This document shows positions 17,261 through 26,290 of a DNA stretch of 64,000 bases, piece after piece. Every line of letters starts with the position of its first letter. Within the stretch, counting starts at the first letter, position 1. Source of the DNA: Betaproteobacteria bacterium (lineage in GTDB: Bacteria; Pseudomonadota; Gammaproteobacteria; Burkholderiales; SG8-41); the NCBI GenBank assembly GCA_021730905.1, contig JAKFYK010000043.1:26344-90343 (forward strand), read 5' to 3'. The notes below the pieces were generated by a model. The model ran no database searches, was not told the DNA's origin, and saw only the letters and a list, made by a program, of their open reading frames with translations. The position numbers and the translations under genes were made by a program.

Positions 17261-17407
17261 GATGCTCTCCTGATATATGGATGGCCGGACACCTGACCCG
17301 GATTAACGATAGTTGTGTTTGGTCTCGACCGGACTGGAATCATGGTTCGACCCTCGGGCGCTCCCCTCGCCCTTTTCTGCAGACAGGATAGGGCACGCGG
17401 TACCCGA

Positions 17408-17423
17408 CCGTCAAGGTTGACGG
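17408..17423. promoter_or_regulatory. Perfect palindrome upstream of the DUF1080 pair
   Basis: CCGTCAA-GG-TTGACGG lies in the 197-base gap between the Bug stop and the first DUF1080 gene. It has no T-run, so it looks more like a regulator site than a terminator (inference). Confidence 0.35.
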
Positions 17424-17457
17424 GTTCAACATTGCGCCATACCGCGCTGTCCTTGCC

Positions 17458-18468
17458 CTACTCGGCGGTTATGCCTGCGTCCCGGGCGACCTTGCTCCAT
17501 TTTTTAAGTTCGGCCGCCAGATACACTGTGAATTTCTCCGGCGCGCCGCCCACGGGTTCGATGGCACCCTCGGCGAAGCGCTCCTTGACCGCGTTGTCGG
17601 CGAGCACGCGATTGAACTCTTCATTGATTTTTGTGACAACGGCGCCCGGTGTTTTGGCAGGCGCCCACAAGCCATACCATCCGCTGTATTCATAACCGGG
17701 CACGCCGGAGGCCGCGATGGTCGGCAGCTCGGGCATGATGCGCGAGCGCGCGGCCCCGGCCACCGCCAGCGCGCGCAAACGCCCCGCCCGCACGTACGGC
17801 AACAGCGAAGCCATATTGGCTATCACCATATGCACCTCGCCACCGAGCAGTGCCGTGGTGCTGGGTCCCGTGCCTTTGTACGGCACTTGCAGCAGAGTCA
17901 CTTTCGCCTGCGCCTGAAACATCGCGCCCACCAGATGTCCCACCGAACCCGTGCCGCCGAAGCCATAGCGCAATTCGCCCGGCTTCGCTTTCGCCAGCGC
18001 GATCAACTCGGCAACGTTTTTCGCAGGCACCACCGGATGCACCGCCAGCAGGCTTGCCGTGTTGGCGATATGCACAATGGGCGCAAAGTCGTTCAGCGGA
18101 TCGTACGGCAGCTTCGCGTAGATCGCAGGCGCGAATGCGAAATTGACCGTGGTCAGCAACAGCGTGTAGCCATCCGGCGCGGCTTTGGCAACGGCATTGA
18201 TGCCGATGCGCGTGGCGCCGCCGCTGATGTTGTCGACCATCACCGTCTGCCCCCACGCTTCACCGGCTTTTTGCGCGGTGAGGCGTCCGATGAGATCCGT
18301 GCCGCCGCTGGGCGCGCTGGGCACGACAACCCGCACGGTTTTCACCGGATACGCCGTGGCAGACGCAGACTGCGCGGACGCATCGGCCATCCACCCGCAG
18401 GCGGCCGCACCTGCGGCCAACAGCATGCCATGCAAAAAACGTTTGCCAAATCGATGGCCCAATATCAT
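17458..18468 (-). CDS. Bug-family TTT substrate-binding protein
   Basis: The 336-residue protein has a long signal sequence (hydrophobic FLHGMLLAAGAAACGW, cleavage probably after ASAQ), then YPVKTVRVVVPSAPSGGTDLIGR and APDGYTL. VMVDNISGGATRIG differs from the normal DNRPGAGG. ATG 18468 with AGGAAG upstream was chosen over the frame from 18504. It is 48 bases downstream of another Bug gene with the same YPVKTVR start, so the two are probably an operonic duplicate pair. Confidence 0.92.
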   Translation of the reverse strand: MILGHRFGKRFLHGMLLAAGAAACGWMADASAQSASATAYPVKTVRVVVPSAPSGGTDLIGRLTAQKAGEAWGQTVMVDNISGGATRIGINAVAKAAPDGYTLLLTTVNFAFAPAIYAKLPYDPLNDFAPIVHIANTASLLAVHPVVPAKNVAELIALAKAKPGELRYGFGGTGSVGHLVGAMFQAQAKVTLLQVPYKGTGPSTTALLGGEVHMVIANMASLLPYVRAGRLRALAVAGAARSRIMPELPTIAASGVPGYEYSGWYGLWAPAKTPGAVVTKINEEFNRVLADNAVKERFAEGAIEPVGGAPEKFTVYLAAELKKWSKVARDAGITAE

Positions 18469-18516
18469 GCGCTTCCTGTTCCTACGACAAATTTCGCATC
18501 GCAATGCCCGGCGGAT

Positions 18517-19509
18517 TCAGTCCGCGCGCGCGCCGGAAATCTTGATGATACGTGCCCATTTTGCGAGATCGTCGCGTATCTGCGCGCGAAATTGTTCGGG
18601 CGTATTCCCAATCGGCGTCGCGCCGAGGCTGGCAATGCGGCTGCGCATGTCGGGCGTGTTAAGCACCTGCAGCGCATCGGCGTGGATTTTTTTCAGCAGA
18701 TCAGGCGCAACCGCCGCCGGCGCTACCAGCCCAAACCACGAGATTGCCTCGTAGCCGGCCAGTCCCGATTCGGCCACTGTCGGAAATTCAGGGAACTGCG
18801 GCAAGCGTTGCAGCGTAGTCACTGCGATGATCTTCATGCGGCCCACCTTTGCCTGAGGCAACACCGCGGTGGTAGTGGTAAAAATCATCGACACTTCGCC
18901 CGACACCACCGCCAGCGTAGCCGGCGCGGCGCCCTTGAAAGGCACATGCGTGATGCGCACGCCACCGCCCATCGTTTTCAGCAACTCGCCCGCGAGATGC
19001 CCCGGCGATCCCGCACCGTTGGAGGCAAAAGTAAGTTGATCAGGCCGCGCCCGCGCCAACGCGATCAGTTCCTTGACGTTGAGCGCGGGCACCGACGGGT
19101 GCAGCGCAATCACATTCGGTACTGCTGCCGCATTGATGATCGGCGCGAAATCCTTTATGGGATCGTACGGTAACTTCGCATGAAGTCCCGGCACTATCGT
19201 CAGCGGCGCGCCCGATCCCATCAGCAGCGTGTAGCCATCGGGTGCTGCTTTCGCGCCGAGTTCGGTGCCGATAATGCCGCCCGCACCCGGACGGTTATCG
19301 ATAATGATTTGCTGACTCCAGATTTCCGATAGCTTCACACTCAGCATGCGTGCCAGCGTTTCAGTGCTGCCGCCGGGCGGGAAAGGCACGATAAGGCGCA
19401 CGGTTTTTACTGGGTACGCCTGTCCTGCGCCTGTCGAAGCGGTCTGCGCACCCGCGGACGTGGCTGCAAGCAATGCCGCGGCCGCCGCCCAAAGTCCATA
19501 TCGCAACAT
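18517..19509 (-). CDS. Bug-family TTT substrate-binding protein
   Basis: The 330-residue product has a signal peptide (MLRYGLWAAAAALLAATSAGAQ), then a short TASTGAGQA spacer encoded by the 20-bp dispersed repeat, then YPVKTVRLIVPFPPGGSTETLAR, IIDNRPGAGGIIG and APDGYTLL. ATG 19509 fits the signal peptide; the frame to 19638 would add 43 unlikely residues. First of two adjacent Bug genes; diverges from the CMD gene at 19659. Confidence 0.92.
   Translation of the reverse strand: MLRYGLWAAAAALLAATSAGAQTASTGAGQAYPVKTVRLIVPFPPGGSTETLARMLSVKLSEIWSQQIIIDNRPGAGGIIGTELGAKAAPDGYTLLMGSGAPLTIVPGLHAKLPYDPIKDFAPIINAAAVPNVIALHPSVPALNVKELIALARARPDQLTFASNGAGSPGHLAGELLKTMGGGVRITHVPFKGAAPATLAVVSGEVSMIFTTTTAVLPQAKVGRMKIIAVTTLQRLPQFPEFPTVAESGLAGYEAISWFGLVAPAAVAPDLLKKIHADALQVLNTPDMRSRIASLGATPIGNTPEQFRAQIRDDLAKWARIIKISGARAD
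19421..19440 (-). repeat. 20-bp dispersed repeat, copy in a Bug gene
   Basis: Minus-strand GCTTCGACAGGCGCAGGACA is placed in frame between the signal peptide and the YPVK start of the mature Bug protein. Related copies occupy the same place in the genes at 31331 and 35845. Confidence 0.65.
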
Positions 19510-19658
19510 GCGTATCCCCGTTCGAGAGTCAACGAGCGCCGATTCTAGCAGCGCAACGCACAGCGATGGAGACGTTTGACACGCGCGATTGAAATCCATT
19601 ACCGTGAACGCGCCCCGCTTAACCGACGCTTGACCCATTTTTCCTATAGGACATTCTC

Positions 19659-20225
19659 ATGGCACGCATACCCATCTTCAACGAACAGAGTGACTTCAAT
19701 CCCGTCCAGCGCCGCGTGGTTGACGGCATACTGGGCCGCCGCGGCGGACGCATCCCGGGGCCGTACCGGTTGTCGCTGCACGCGCCGGAAGTCACCGAGG
19801 TATGGCATCCGCTGGGTGAAAAGCTGCGGCTCAACAGTTGCTTTCCGTTGCATCAATCGGAGTTCGCAATCATCATCACCGCGCGCTGCTGGGATTGCGA
19901 CTACGTGTTCAATGCGCACAAGAAAATCGCCACCGACGCAGGCCTCGCTCAAAGCATCGTCGATGCGATGGTGCGCAACGAACGCCCCAAGTTCGACAAG
20001 CCCGAAGAAGAAGCGATTTACGATTACGGCACCGAACTGTTCCGAAATCACGCCATCAGCGACAAATCCTACCATCGTGCCAAGGATTTTTTCGGCATAC
20101 CCGCGGTCGTCGAACTCGGCTGCCTGATGGGCTACTACGGCATGGTCGCCATGACCTTGCTCGCCCACGAGATGCCGCTGCAGGAAGGCGCGGTCATACT
20201 GCAGGGCAAGGTCAACGGTAAATAA
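19659..20225 (+). CDS. CMD-family protein with CxxC motif
   Basis: The 188-residue protein is longer than PcaC and matches the larger CMD/AhpD-like group: PLHQSEFAIIITARCWDCDYVFNAHKKIA carries the CMD core, and the C-terminal half has VELGCLMGYYGMVAMTLLAHEMP. The CWDC (about residues 77-80) followed by His is like the redox CxxC-His of AhpD, so peroxidase-type or decarboxylase function are both open. ATG 19659 follows TAGGAC. It opens a five-gene rightward operon (CMD, Bug, dehydrogenase, Bug, MmgE/PrpD). Confidence 0.82.
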   Translation: MARIPIFNEQSDFNPVQRRVVDGILGRRGGRIPGPYRLSLHAPEVTEVWHPLGEKLRLNSCFPLHQSEFAIIITARCWDCDYVFNAHKKIATDAGLAQSIVDAMVRNERPKFDKPEEEAIYDYGTELFRNHAISDKSYHRAKDFFGIPAVVELGCLMGYYGMVAMTLLAHEMPLQEGAVILQGKVNGK

Positions 20226-20236
20226 CCGCCGCCGTC

Positions 20237-21217
20237 ATGCGCCGCAGTGGCCTGCTCCTGATCATCTTCTCGGCATGCGCGCTGGCGGGGATCGCGCACG
20301 CGCAAGCCTGGAAGCCCGCAAAGCCGGTGGAACTCGTGTCGGGCTCCGCAGCAGGCGCGGCCTCCGACACCGCCTTGCGCGCGGTCGAACGCCTGCTGCA
20401 GGAAAAAAAACTGGTCGATGTGGCCACCACCATCGTCAACAAGCCCGGCGGCGGCGGCACCGTCGGCTGGACCTATCTCACTCAGCAGCCGGCGGACGGA
20501 CATCATCTGACACTGTTGATCGGCAACCTGGTGAGCAATTACATCACCGGAAGCAGCACGCTGTCGCACAACGATTTCGCGTGCACGGCGCAGATTTTCA
20601 GTGAAGTGACCGCGGTGGCGGTGCGCGCGGACTCACCCCTGCGCAACGCGAAGGATCTGCTGGCGAAACTGAAGGCCGATCCGTCATCGATCAGCGTCGC
20701 GGTCGGTACCGCGTTCGGCGGCTCCGGGCACATCGCGCTGGCGCTCGCCGCCAAGGGTGCTGGCGCCGACCCGAGGAAAATGCGTGCGCTGGTGTTTCCC
20801 GGCGTGTCGCAGGGCTTCGCGGCGCTCTACGGCGGGCATATCGACGTGGTTGCCAATCCGCATTCCAGTTTTGCCGCACCGCTGAAAGAAGGCCGCGTGC
20901 GTGTGCTGGCAATCGCGGCTCCACAGCGCCTCGGCGGTGACTTTGCCGCCGTGCCGACGTGGAAAGAACTTGGTATCGACGCCACCGTGGAAGCCTTTCG
21001 CGCCATCGCCGGACCGAAGAACATGGGCGCGGCGCAGGTGGCGTTCTGGGAAGGCGCGCTGCGCAAAATGGTGGAAACGCCGGAGTGGAAACAGGTGGTC
21101 GACAATCGCTCGTGGGTAGACAGATTCGCGGGCGCAGAGGGCTGCAAGGCTGCGTTCAAAATACAGTACGACCAGATGCACATCGGTTTGACGGAACTGG
21201 GCCTGGCCAAGCGTTAG
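20237..21217 (+). CDS. Bug-family substrate-binding protein, WxP subtype
   Basis: The 326-residue protein has a signal peptide ending AHAQ, then AWKPAKPVELVSGSAAGAASDTALR and IVNKPGGGGTVGW. It belongs to a divergent Bug subtype with WxP in place of YPxKPIR and NKPGGGG in place of DNRPGAGG; APDGYTL becomes PADGHHLTL. Four other WxP members are in this window. The CMD gene ends 11 bases before it and the dehydrogenase starts 14 bases after it, so co-transcription is very likely. Confidence 0.88.
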   Translation: MRRSGLLLIIFSACALAGIAHAQAWKPAKPVELVSGSAAGAASDTALRAVERLLQEKKLVDVATTIVNKPGGGGTVGWTYLTQQPADGHHLTLLIGNLVSNYITGSSTLSHNDFACTAQIFSEVTAVAVRADSPLRNAKDLLAKLKADPSSISVAVGTAFGGSGHIALALAAKGAGADPRKMRALVFPGVSQGFAALYGGHIDVVANPHSSFAAPLKEGRVRVLAIAAPQRLGGDFAAVPTWKELGIDATVEAFRAIAGPKNMGAAQVAFWEGALRKMVETPEWKQVVDNRSWVDRFAGAEGCKAAFKIQYDQMHIGLTELGLAKR

Positions 21218-21231
21218 CCGCGCCCCCGCCT

Positions 21232-22206
21232 GTGAATATCACCGTCCTCGACGACTACACCGATCTTGTGCGCACGCTGGCGTGCGTATCCACACTCCGC
21301 GAGCACCCGCTCACCGTGTACACCGACTGCGAACGCAATCTCGATGTGCTCGCGGATCGCCTCAAGGACACCGACGTGCTGGTGCTGCTGCGCGAACGCA
21401 TGCGAGTGAGCGCTGAACTGATCACGCGCCTGCCGCGGCTGAAAATGATCACGCTGAACGGTCCGTATCCGCATGTTGATGTCGATGCCTGCACTGCGCG
21501 CGGCATCCTTGTGTGCTCGGAACACGCGCGCACCTCGTACGCGACGGCGGAACTGACGTGGGGGCTGATCATCGCCGCGATGCGCGACATTCCGCGGCAA
21601 ATGATGCGGCTGAAGAACGGACAATGGCAGAACCGCACGGGCATGGGGCTGCGCGGCCGCACGCTGGGCATTTACGGTTATGGCCGCATCGGCAAGCAGG
21701 TCGCGGGGTACGGCAAGGCGTTCGGCATGGCCGTGCTGGTATGGTCGCGCGAGAACGCGCGGGCGCAGGCCCAATCCGATGGTTACGAGGTCGCGGCGAC
21801 GCGCGAGGCCCTGTTTGACGAGGCCGACGTGTTGTCGGTGCATGTGCGGCTGCTGCCGGAAACACGCGGTCTGGTCACCGCGGCCGACCTGGCGCGCATG
21901 AAACCGACGGCGGTGTTCGTGAACACCAGCCGCGCAGAACTGGTGGCCGGCGGCGCATTGGTGGCCGCGCTGCATGCCGGTCGTCCGGGGGCTGCTGCGG
22001 TGGACGTTTATGAAAACGAGCCAATGACGAACGCAAACGATCCGCTGCTGCAACTCGACAACGTCGTCGCCACGCCGCATCTGGGTTACATGGAGCACGA
22101 TCAAATGGAAAATTATTTCAGCGATCAGTTCAGGCGCGTACTGGCGTATGCGATGGGCAAACCGTACGGCGTGGTGAATCCCGCCGCATTGGATGTAAAG
22201 CGTTGA
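21232..22206 (+). CDS. D-2-hydroxyacid dehydrogenase
   Basis: The 324-residue product is an NAD(P)-dependent D-isomer-specific 2-hydroxyacid dehydrogenase: GIYGYGRIGKQVA is the nucleotide-binding motif (about 145-157), and the catalytic residues are Arg in NTSRAELV, Glu in YENEPM and His in ATPHLGY. Substrates could be phosphoglycerate-like or other 2-hydroxyacids. The start is GTG 21232, 14 bases after the Bug stop; longer upstream frame lies inside the Bug gene. The next Bug gene begins 2 bases beyond its stop. Confidence 0.9.
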   Translation: MNITVLDDYTDLVRTLACVSTLREHPLTVYTDCERNLDVLADRLKDTDVLVLLRERMRVSAELITRLPRLKMITLNGPYPHVDVDACTARGILVCSEHARTSYATAELTWGLIIAAMRDIPRQMMRLKNGQWQNRTGMGLRGRTLGIYGYGRIGKQVAGYGKAFGMAVLVWSRENARAQAQSDGYEVAATREALFDEADVLSVHVRLLPETRGLVTAADLARMKPTAVFVNTSRAELVAGGALVAALHAGRPGAAAVDVYENEPMTNANDPLLQLDNVVATPHLGYMEHDQMENYFSDQFRRVLAYAMGKPYGVVNPAALDVKR

Positions 22207-22207
22207 T

Positions 22208-23173
22208 ATGCGGGCCGCACTCGCAACGTTGGCATGGTTTATCAGCGTGCTGGCACACGCGCAGCCCGCGTGGCAGCCGCAACGTCAGATTGAACTCGTG
22301 GTGGGTTCAGGCGCCGGCGGCGGCAATGATCGCAACGCGCGCGCTCTGCAAAAAATATTGTTTGAAAACAAATGGTTACAGAATGTCTCGGTCGTCAACA
22401 AAGTGGGCGGCGGCGGCGCGCTGGCTTACACTTACGTCAACCAGCATGTGAATGACGCGCACTATCTGGTGTTCGTGCGACAGGGATTTTTGTCGAATCA
22501 CGTGCTGGGGCGCAGCGCGATTGGCCCGGCGGACATGAGCGCCCTTGCCATGCTGACCAGCGAAGCGAGCGGGATCGCGGTGCGTGCCGGCAACACGGCG
22601 CTGAAATCACTGCCGGATGTTATGGAACGCCTGAAGCAGGACCCGCAATCGCTGACCACGTCTCTTGGCAGCACGCGCGCCGGCACGCCGCACCTGATGC
22701 TGGGACTGCTGGCAAAGGCGGGCGGCATCGACGCGCGGCGGTTCAAGCTCGTCACTTTCAGCGGCGGCGCGGAATCGACCACGCAATTGCTCGGCGGCCA
22801 CATTGACATGGCCGCGGTCAGCATCGACAACACGGCGCCGCATCACAAGAGCGGCGCATTGCGCATCCTGGGCGTTTCCAGCGCCCAGCGCCTCGCCGCG
22901 CTGCCCGACGTGCCCACGTTCAGGGAGCAGGGCTACGACATCGTGATGGGTGGGTTCACCATCGCCATGGGTCCGCGCGGACTGACACCGGCGCAGATCC
23001 AGTACTGGGAAAATCTGCTGGAGCGTGTATCCGGCAGCGCCGAATGGAAGCGCCTGCTGGCGGCCGATCTGCAGGATGTGGATTTCAAGAGATCGGCGGC
23101 GACACGCGAATATCTGCGGCAGCAATATGAATTGACACGCACTTTGCTGGCCGACATCGGCATGACCAAATAG
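22208..23173 (+). CDS. Bug-family substrate-binding protein, WxP subtype
   Basis: The 321-residue protein starts with a short signal peptide (MRAALATLAWFISVLAHAQ), then AWQPQRQIELVVGSGAGGGNDRNAR and VVNKVGGGGALAYTYVNQHVNDAHYL. It shares the WxP/VNxHxxDAHYL pattern of its subtype. It is nested between the dehydrogenase (1-base gap) and the MmgE/PrpD gene (3-base gap), so two different WxP receptors belong to one operon. Confidence 0.88.
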   Translation: MRAALATLAWFISVLAHAQPAWQPQRQIELVVGSGAGGGNDRNARALQKILFENKWLQNVSVVNKVGGGGALAYTYVNQHVNDAHYLVFVRQGFLSNHVLGRSAIGPADMSALAMLTSEASGIAVRAGNTALKSLPDVMERLKQDPQSLTTSLGSTRAGTPHLMLGLLAKAGGIDARRFKLVTFSGGAESTTQLLGGHIDMAAVSIDNTAPHHKSGALRILGVSSAQRLAALPDVPTFREQGYDIVMGGFTIAMGPRGLTPAQIQYWENLLERVSGSAEWKRLLAADLQDVDFKRSAATREYLRQQYELTRTLLADIGMTK

Positions 23174-23176
23174 AGA

Positions 23177-24580
23177 ATGCTCCCTGTGAACGCCCACAAA
23201 CCATCGACCATTTCACCCATCACCCAAACGCTCGCCGCCTATATCGCCGCCGCGCCACGCAAAACCTTGCCGAAGGAAGTCGCCGAGAAAACCAAGCATC
23301 ATGTCCTCGACACGATCGCTGCAATGGTCTCCGGCTCCAGGCTGCCACCGGGCAAAGCGGCACTCGCTTATGTCAAAACGCTCGGCGGCATGCAGCAAGC
23401 CACGGTCGTCGGCTCGCGCATAATGACGACGACCGTGAACGCCGCGCTCGCCAACGCGATGATGGCGCACGCCGACGAAACCGACGATTCGCACGCACCG
23501 TCGCTGATGCATCCGGGCTGCGCCATCGTTTCCGCTGCACTGGCGTTTGGCGAATTGCATCACCGCAACGGCAACACCCTGCTGCGCGCGGTGGCACTGG
23601 GCTACGACGTGGGTGCGCGCCTCAATATTTCCCTGGGAGAGTCGGCATTTCGCAGGGTCGGGCATTTGACGCACTGCTTCGGCCCCACATTCGGGTCTAC
23701 CGCCGCCGGCGCAGCACTGTGCGGCTTCAATACGAAGCAGGTGCGCCATGCGCTCGCCTACGCCGCGCAGCAGGCGGGCGGACTGTCGAGCTACGCGCGC
23801 GACACTGGCCACATCGAAAAAGCGTTTGATTTTGGCGGCATGCCGGCGCGCAACGGCGTTACCGCGGTCACCATGGTTGCGGCGGGCTGCACCGCCACCG
23901 ACGATATCCTGTTCGGCGAACGCGGTTTTTACGCGGCCTACGACGAATCCGCGCGCATCGGCCGCGCGCCTGATCCGTCGGTACTGGCGCGCGATCTGGG
24001 CAAGCGCTATGAAATCATGCGCACCAATATCAAACGCTGGACCGTCGGCTCGCCGATACAGGCGCCGCTGGATTCGCTGCTGGAACTCATTCGTGCGCAC
24101 CATATCACGGCCGACGACGTGGAAAAACTCGTGGTGCGCGTCTCGACCACCGGCGCCAACACCGTCGGCGACCGCGAAATGCCGGACATCTGCATGCAGC
24201 ACATGTGCGCGGTGATGCTGCTCGACGGCATCGCCACCTTTGACTCCGCGCATGACGAGAAGCGCATGCGCAATCCCAAAGTCCTCGCCGTGCGCAAACG
24301 CATCGAACTCATTGGCGACGAAGCACTGCAAAAAAAACTGCCGCAGCGTCAAGGCATCGTCGAAATCACCCTGAAGGATGGCCGCACGGTGCGTCACCAC
24401 ACCGAAGCCGTGCGCGGCACCGCGGACAATCCGATGACGCGCGCCGAAGTCGATGAAAAGTGCTATCACCTGATGGCGCCGGTGCTGGGCGCGAAAAAAT
24501 CACGCGCACTGTGCAACGCGATCTGGAATCTGGAAAAACTCGCCGACGCGCGCAAACTGCGCCCACTGTTGCGGGTGTAG
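23177..24580 (+). CDS. MmgE/PrpD family protein
   Basis: The 467-residue product has the family blocks HVLDTIAAMVSG, LANAMMAHADETDDSHAPSLMHPG and GLSSYARDTGHIEKAFDFGG. It is less similar to the three other MmgE/PrpD proteins here: GTMAHAMDYDD becomes AMMAHADETDD and the FGTHxKPxHxG block becomes ARDTGHIEKAFDFGG. ATG 23177 is 3 bases after the Bug stop; GTG 23189 is possible. It is the last gene of the operon from 19659. Confidence 0.88.
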   Translation: MLPVNAHKPSTISPITQTLAAYIAAAPRKTLPKEVAEKTKHHVLDTIAAMVSGSRLPPGKAALAYVKTLGGMQQATVVGSRIMTTTVNAALANAMMAHADETDDSHAPSLMHPGCAIVSAALAFGELHHRNGNTLLRAVALGYDVGARLNISLGESAFRRVGHLTHCFGPTFGSTAAGAALCGFNTKQVRHALAYAAQQAGGLSSYARDTGHIEKAFDFGGMPARNGVTAVTMVAAGCTATDDILFGERGFYAAYDESARIGRAPDPSVLARDLGKRYEIMRTNIKRWTVGSPIQAPLDSLLELIRAHHITADDVEKLVVRVSTTGANTVGDREMPDICMQHMCAVMLLDGIATFDSAHDEKRMRNPKVLAVRKRIELIGDEALQKKLPQRQGIVEITLKDGRTVRHHTEAVRGTADNPMTRAEVDEKCYHLMAPVLGAKKSRALCNAIWNLEKLADARKLRPLLRV

Positions 24581-24589
24581 CCACAGCGG

Positions 24590-24940
24590 CTAAGTCATCA
24601 GCATCAGCACCCACATTACCGCAACCCGCAATACCGGCAACCCGCAAAGTATTTTTCTGCCGCGCGATTCGTGCGCGCGCCAGGCTGCGACAAACGCCGC
24701 CAGCGACGCGACCGCTGCCGTGACCGCAAGACCCGCAACCCATAAGAAGACGGCGATGCCGTCGCCGATGGAATTCAGCGTATTCAGCATCGCGCCGAGG
24801 ACATCCCGCACACTATTCGAAGTAGCGGCCGGTTTGCGCGGCAAATAAAACCAGCGGTACACCGGCGGCACCGGCGGGATCGCCAGCGCGGCAACGATAC
24901 CGATCCACAAAGACACTCTGCTTACCACGCGCGCAACCAT
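24590..24940 (-). CDS. Small membrane protein of unknown function
   Basis: The 116-residue protein shows about three hydrophobic stretches: residues 8-30 (VSLWIGIVAALAIPPVPPVY), 62-90 (IAVFLWVAGLAVTAAVASLAAF) and the C-terminal 20 residues. I recognise no family. ATG 24940 has an AAGGAAA ribosome-binding site, which supports a real gene; the frame extends to 24985. It converges with the MmgE/PrpD gene and diverges from the MFS gene. Confidence 0.6.
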   Translation of the reverse strand: MVARVVSRVSLWIGIVAALAIPPVPPVYRWFYLPRKPAATSNSVRDVLGAMLNTLNSIGDGIAVFLWVAGLAVTAAVASLAAFVAAWRAHESRGRKILCGLPVLRVAVMWVLMLMT

Positions 24941-25014
24941 GAATTTCCTTTTGGCAACAGCATACACCGCGGCAAACAGCAGCAATCACGCGAGAGCGGA
25001 TACAATCACAGCTT

Positions 25015-26286
25015 ATGTCCGAAGCACCCGCCCCGCCCGGGGAATCACGCGACCCGCCCAAGAGTTTCGCCGCGCTGCGCCATCCGCAGTACCGCATCTA
25101 CTTTATCACCACCGCGCTGGCGATGATGGCGGACAACATCGAGCACGTCATCAGCTACTGGGTGCTCTACCAAAAATTTCATTCGCCCACACTCGCGGGC
25201 ATCGCGATACTCACGCACTGGCTGCCGTTTTTGTTGTTCTCGGTGTACTCCGGCGCGCTGGCCGACCGCTTCGACAACCGCCGCATCATTCAGTGGGCAA
25301 TGCTGCTGTACATGGCAGCCTCGCTGGGCTGGGCATTGTTGTTTCTGACCGACACCACGCAGCAGTGGCACGCGGTGGTGCTGCTCACCATTCACGGCAT
25401 AGCCGGAGTGTTGTGGATACCGGCGAGTCAATTGCTGATACATGACATCGTCGGCGGCAAAAATCTGCAAAGTGCCGTGCGGCTCAATGCCACCAGCCGT
25501 CAGCTCGGTGTGTTGATGGGCCCGGCGGTGGGCGGCGCGCTGATGCTGATGTTTGGCGCGGCGGCGGGTTTGATTATCAACGTGATGATCTACCTGCCGC
25601 TCATCGTGTGGCTGTCGAAAACACCGCACGGCCAACGCAAGGCGCGCACCGCCGCCGAACAAAAAAGTGATGCGCGCGCCGGCGGACTCACCGACACCCT
25701 GGCAACGCTGCGCATGGCGCAAGGCAATCGCATACTGATCAGCATGATCGCGCTCGCGGGCGTGTCTTCGTTCTTTGTCGGCAATGCATTTCAGGCGCAG
25801 ATGCCGGAGTTCGCGCACGACCTCGGCACCGAGAAAGCCGAGTTCTCCTACAGTGTGCTGCTCGCCGCCAACGCCGGGGGCGCTTTCATCGGCGGCATGA
25901 TCCTCGAAGCGCGCGGCCTGTTGCAGGCCAACGCGCGCACCGCGATTATCCTCACCATTCTGTGGTGCATTTCCATCGCCGGGTTCGCGATGACGGACAA
26001 CTATCCGCTCGCAGCTGTGCTGATGTTCGTAGCAGGATTTCTGCAACTCGCCTACAACTCGATGGCGCAAACGCTGGTGCAAATACATGCGCCGCCGCAA
26101 CTGCGCGGCCGCATGATCGGCCTTTACAACATGTCGAACAACGGACTGCGCGCGTTCAGCGGCTTGACAGTCGGTTTGCTCGGCGCTGCCATCGGCATAC
26201 ACTGGTCGCTCGCCTTAAGCGCGCTGGTGTTGATGGTGATCGCAGGTATCTTGCTGGCGTTCTCGATGCGCGCGGAAAATAGATAG
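25015..26286 (+). CDS. MFS transporter
   Basis: The 423-residue protein has a typical 12-helix MFS layout, with GALADRFDNRRIIQW (about 80-95) as the loop-2/3 signature and LRGRMIGLYNMSNNGLRAFSG near helix 10-11. The pattern is that of the enterobactin-exporter-like (EntS/DUF894) drug-efflux group. It is followed only 4 bases later by the TPR-CHAT gene on the same strand, so they may be co-transcribed. The substrate is unknown. A related MFS gene is at 62503. Confidence 0.88.
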   Translation: MSEAPAPPGESRDPPKSFAALRHPQYRIYFITTALAMMADNIEHVISYWVLYQKFHSPTLAGIAILTHWLPFLLFSVYSGALADRFDNRRIIQWAMLLYMAASLGWALLFLTDTTQQWHAVVLLTIHGIAGVLWIPASQLLIHDIVGGKNLQSAVRLNATSRQLGVLMGPAVGGALMLMFGAAAGLIINVMIYLPLIVWLSKTPHGQRKARTAAEQKSDARAGGLTDTLATLRMAQGNRILISMIALAGVSSFFVGNAFQAQMPEFAHDLGTEKAEFSYSVLLAANAGGAFIGGMILEARGLLQANARTAIILTILWCISIAGFAMTDNYPLAAVLMFVAGFLQLAYNSMAQTLVQIHAPPQLRGRMIGLYNMSNNGLRAFSGLTVGLLGAAIGIHWSLALSALVLMVIAGILLAFSMRAENR

Positions 26287-26290
26287 TCCG

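Noticed and set aside
17356..17376. GGGCG-CTCCCCT-CGCCC-TTTT hairpin on the plus strand
   Set aside because: The stem is short and no plus-strand gene ends upstream of it.
22366..22379. AAAACAAATGGTTA, close to the AT-rich repeat
   Set aside because: It lies in conserved Bug coding sequence (FENKWLQ) without AT-rich flanks, so coincidence is more likely.
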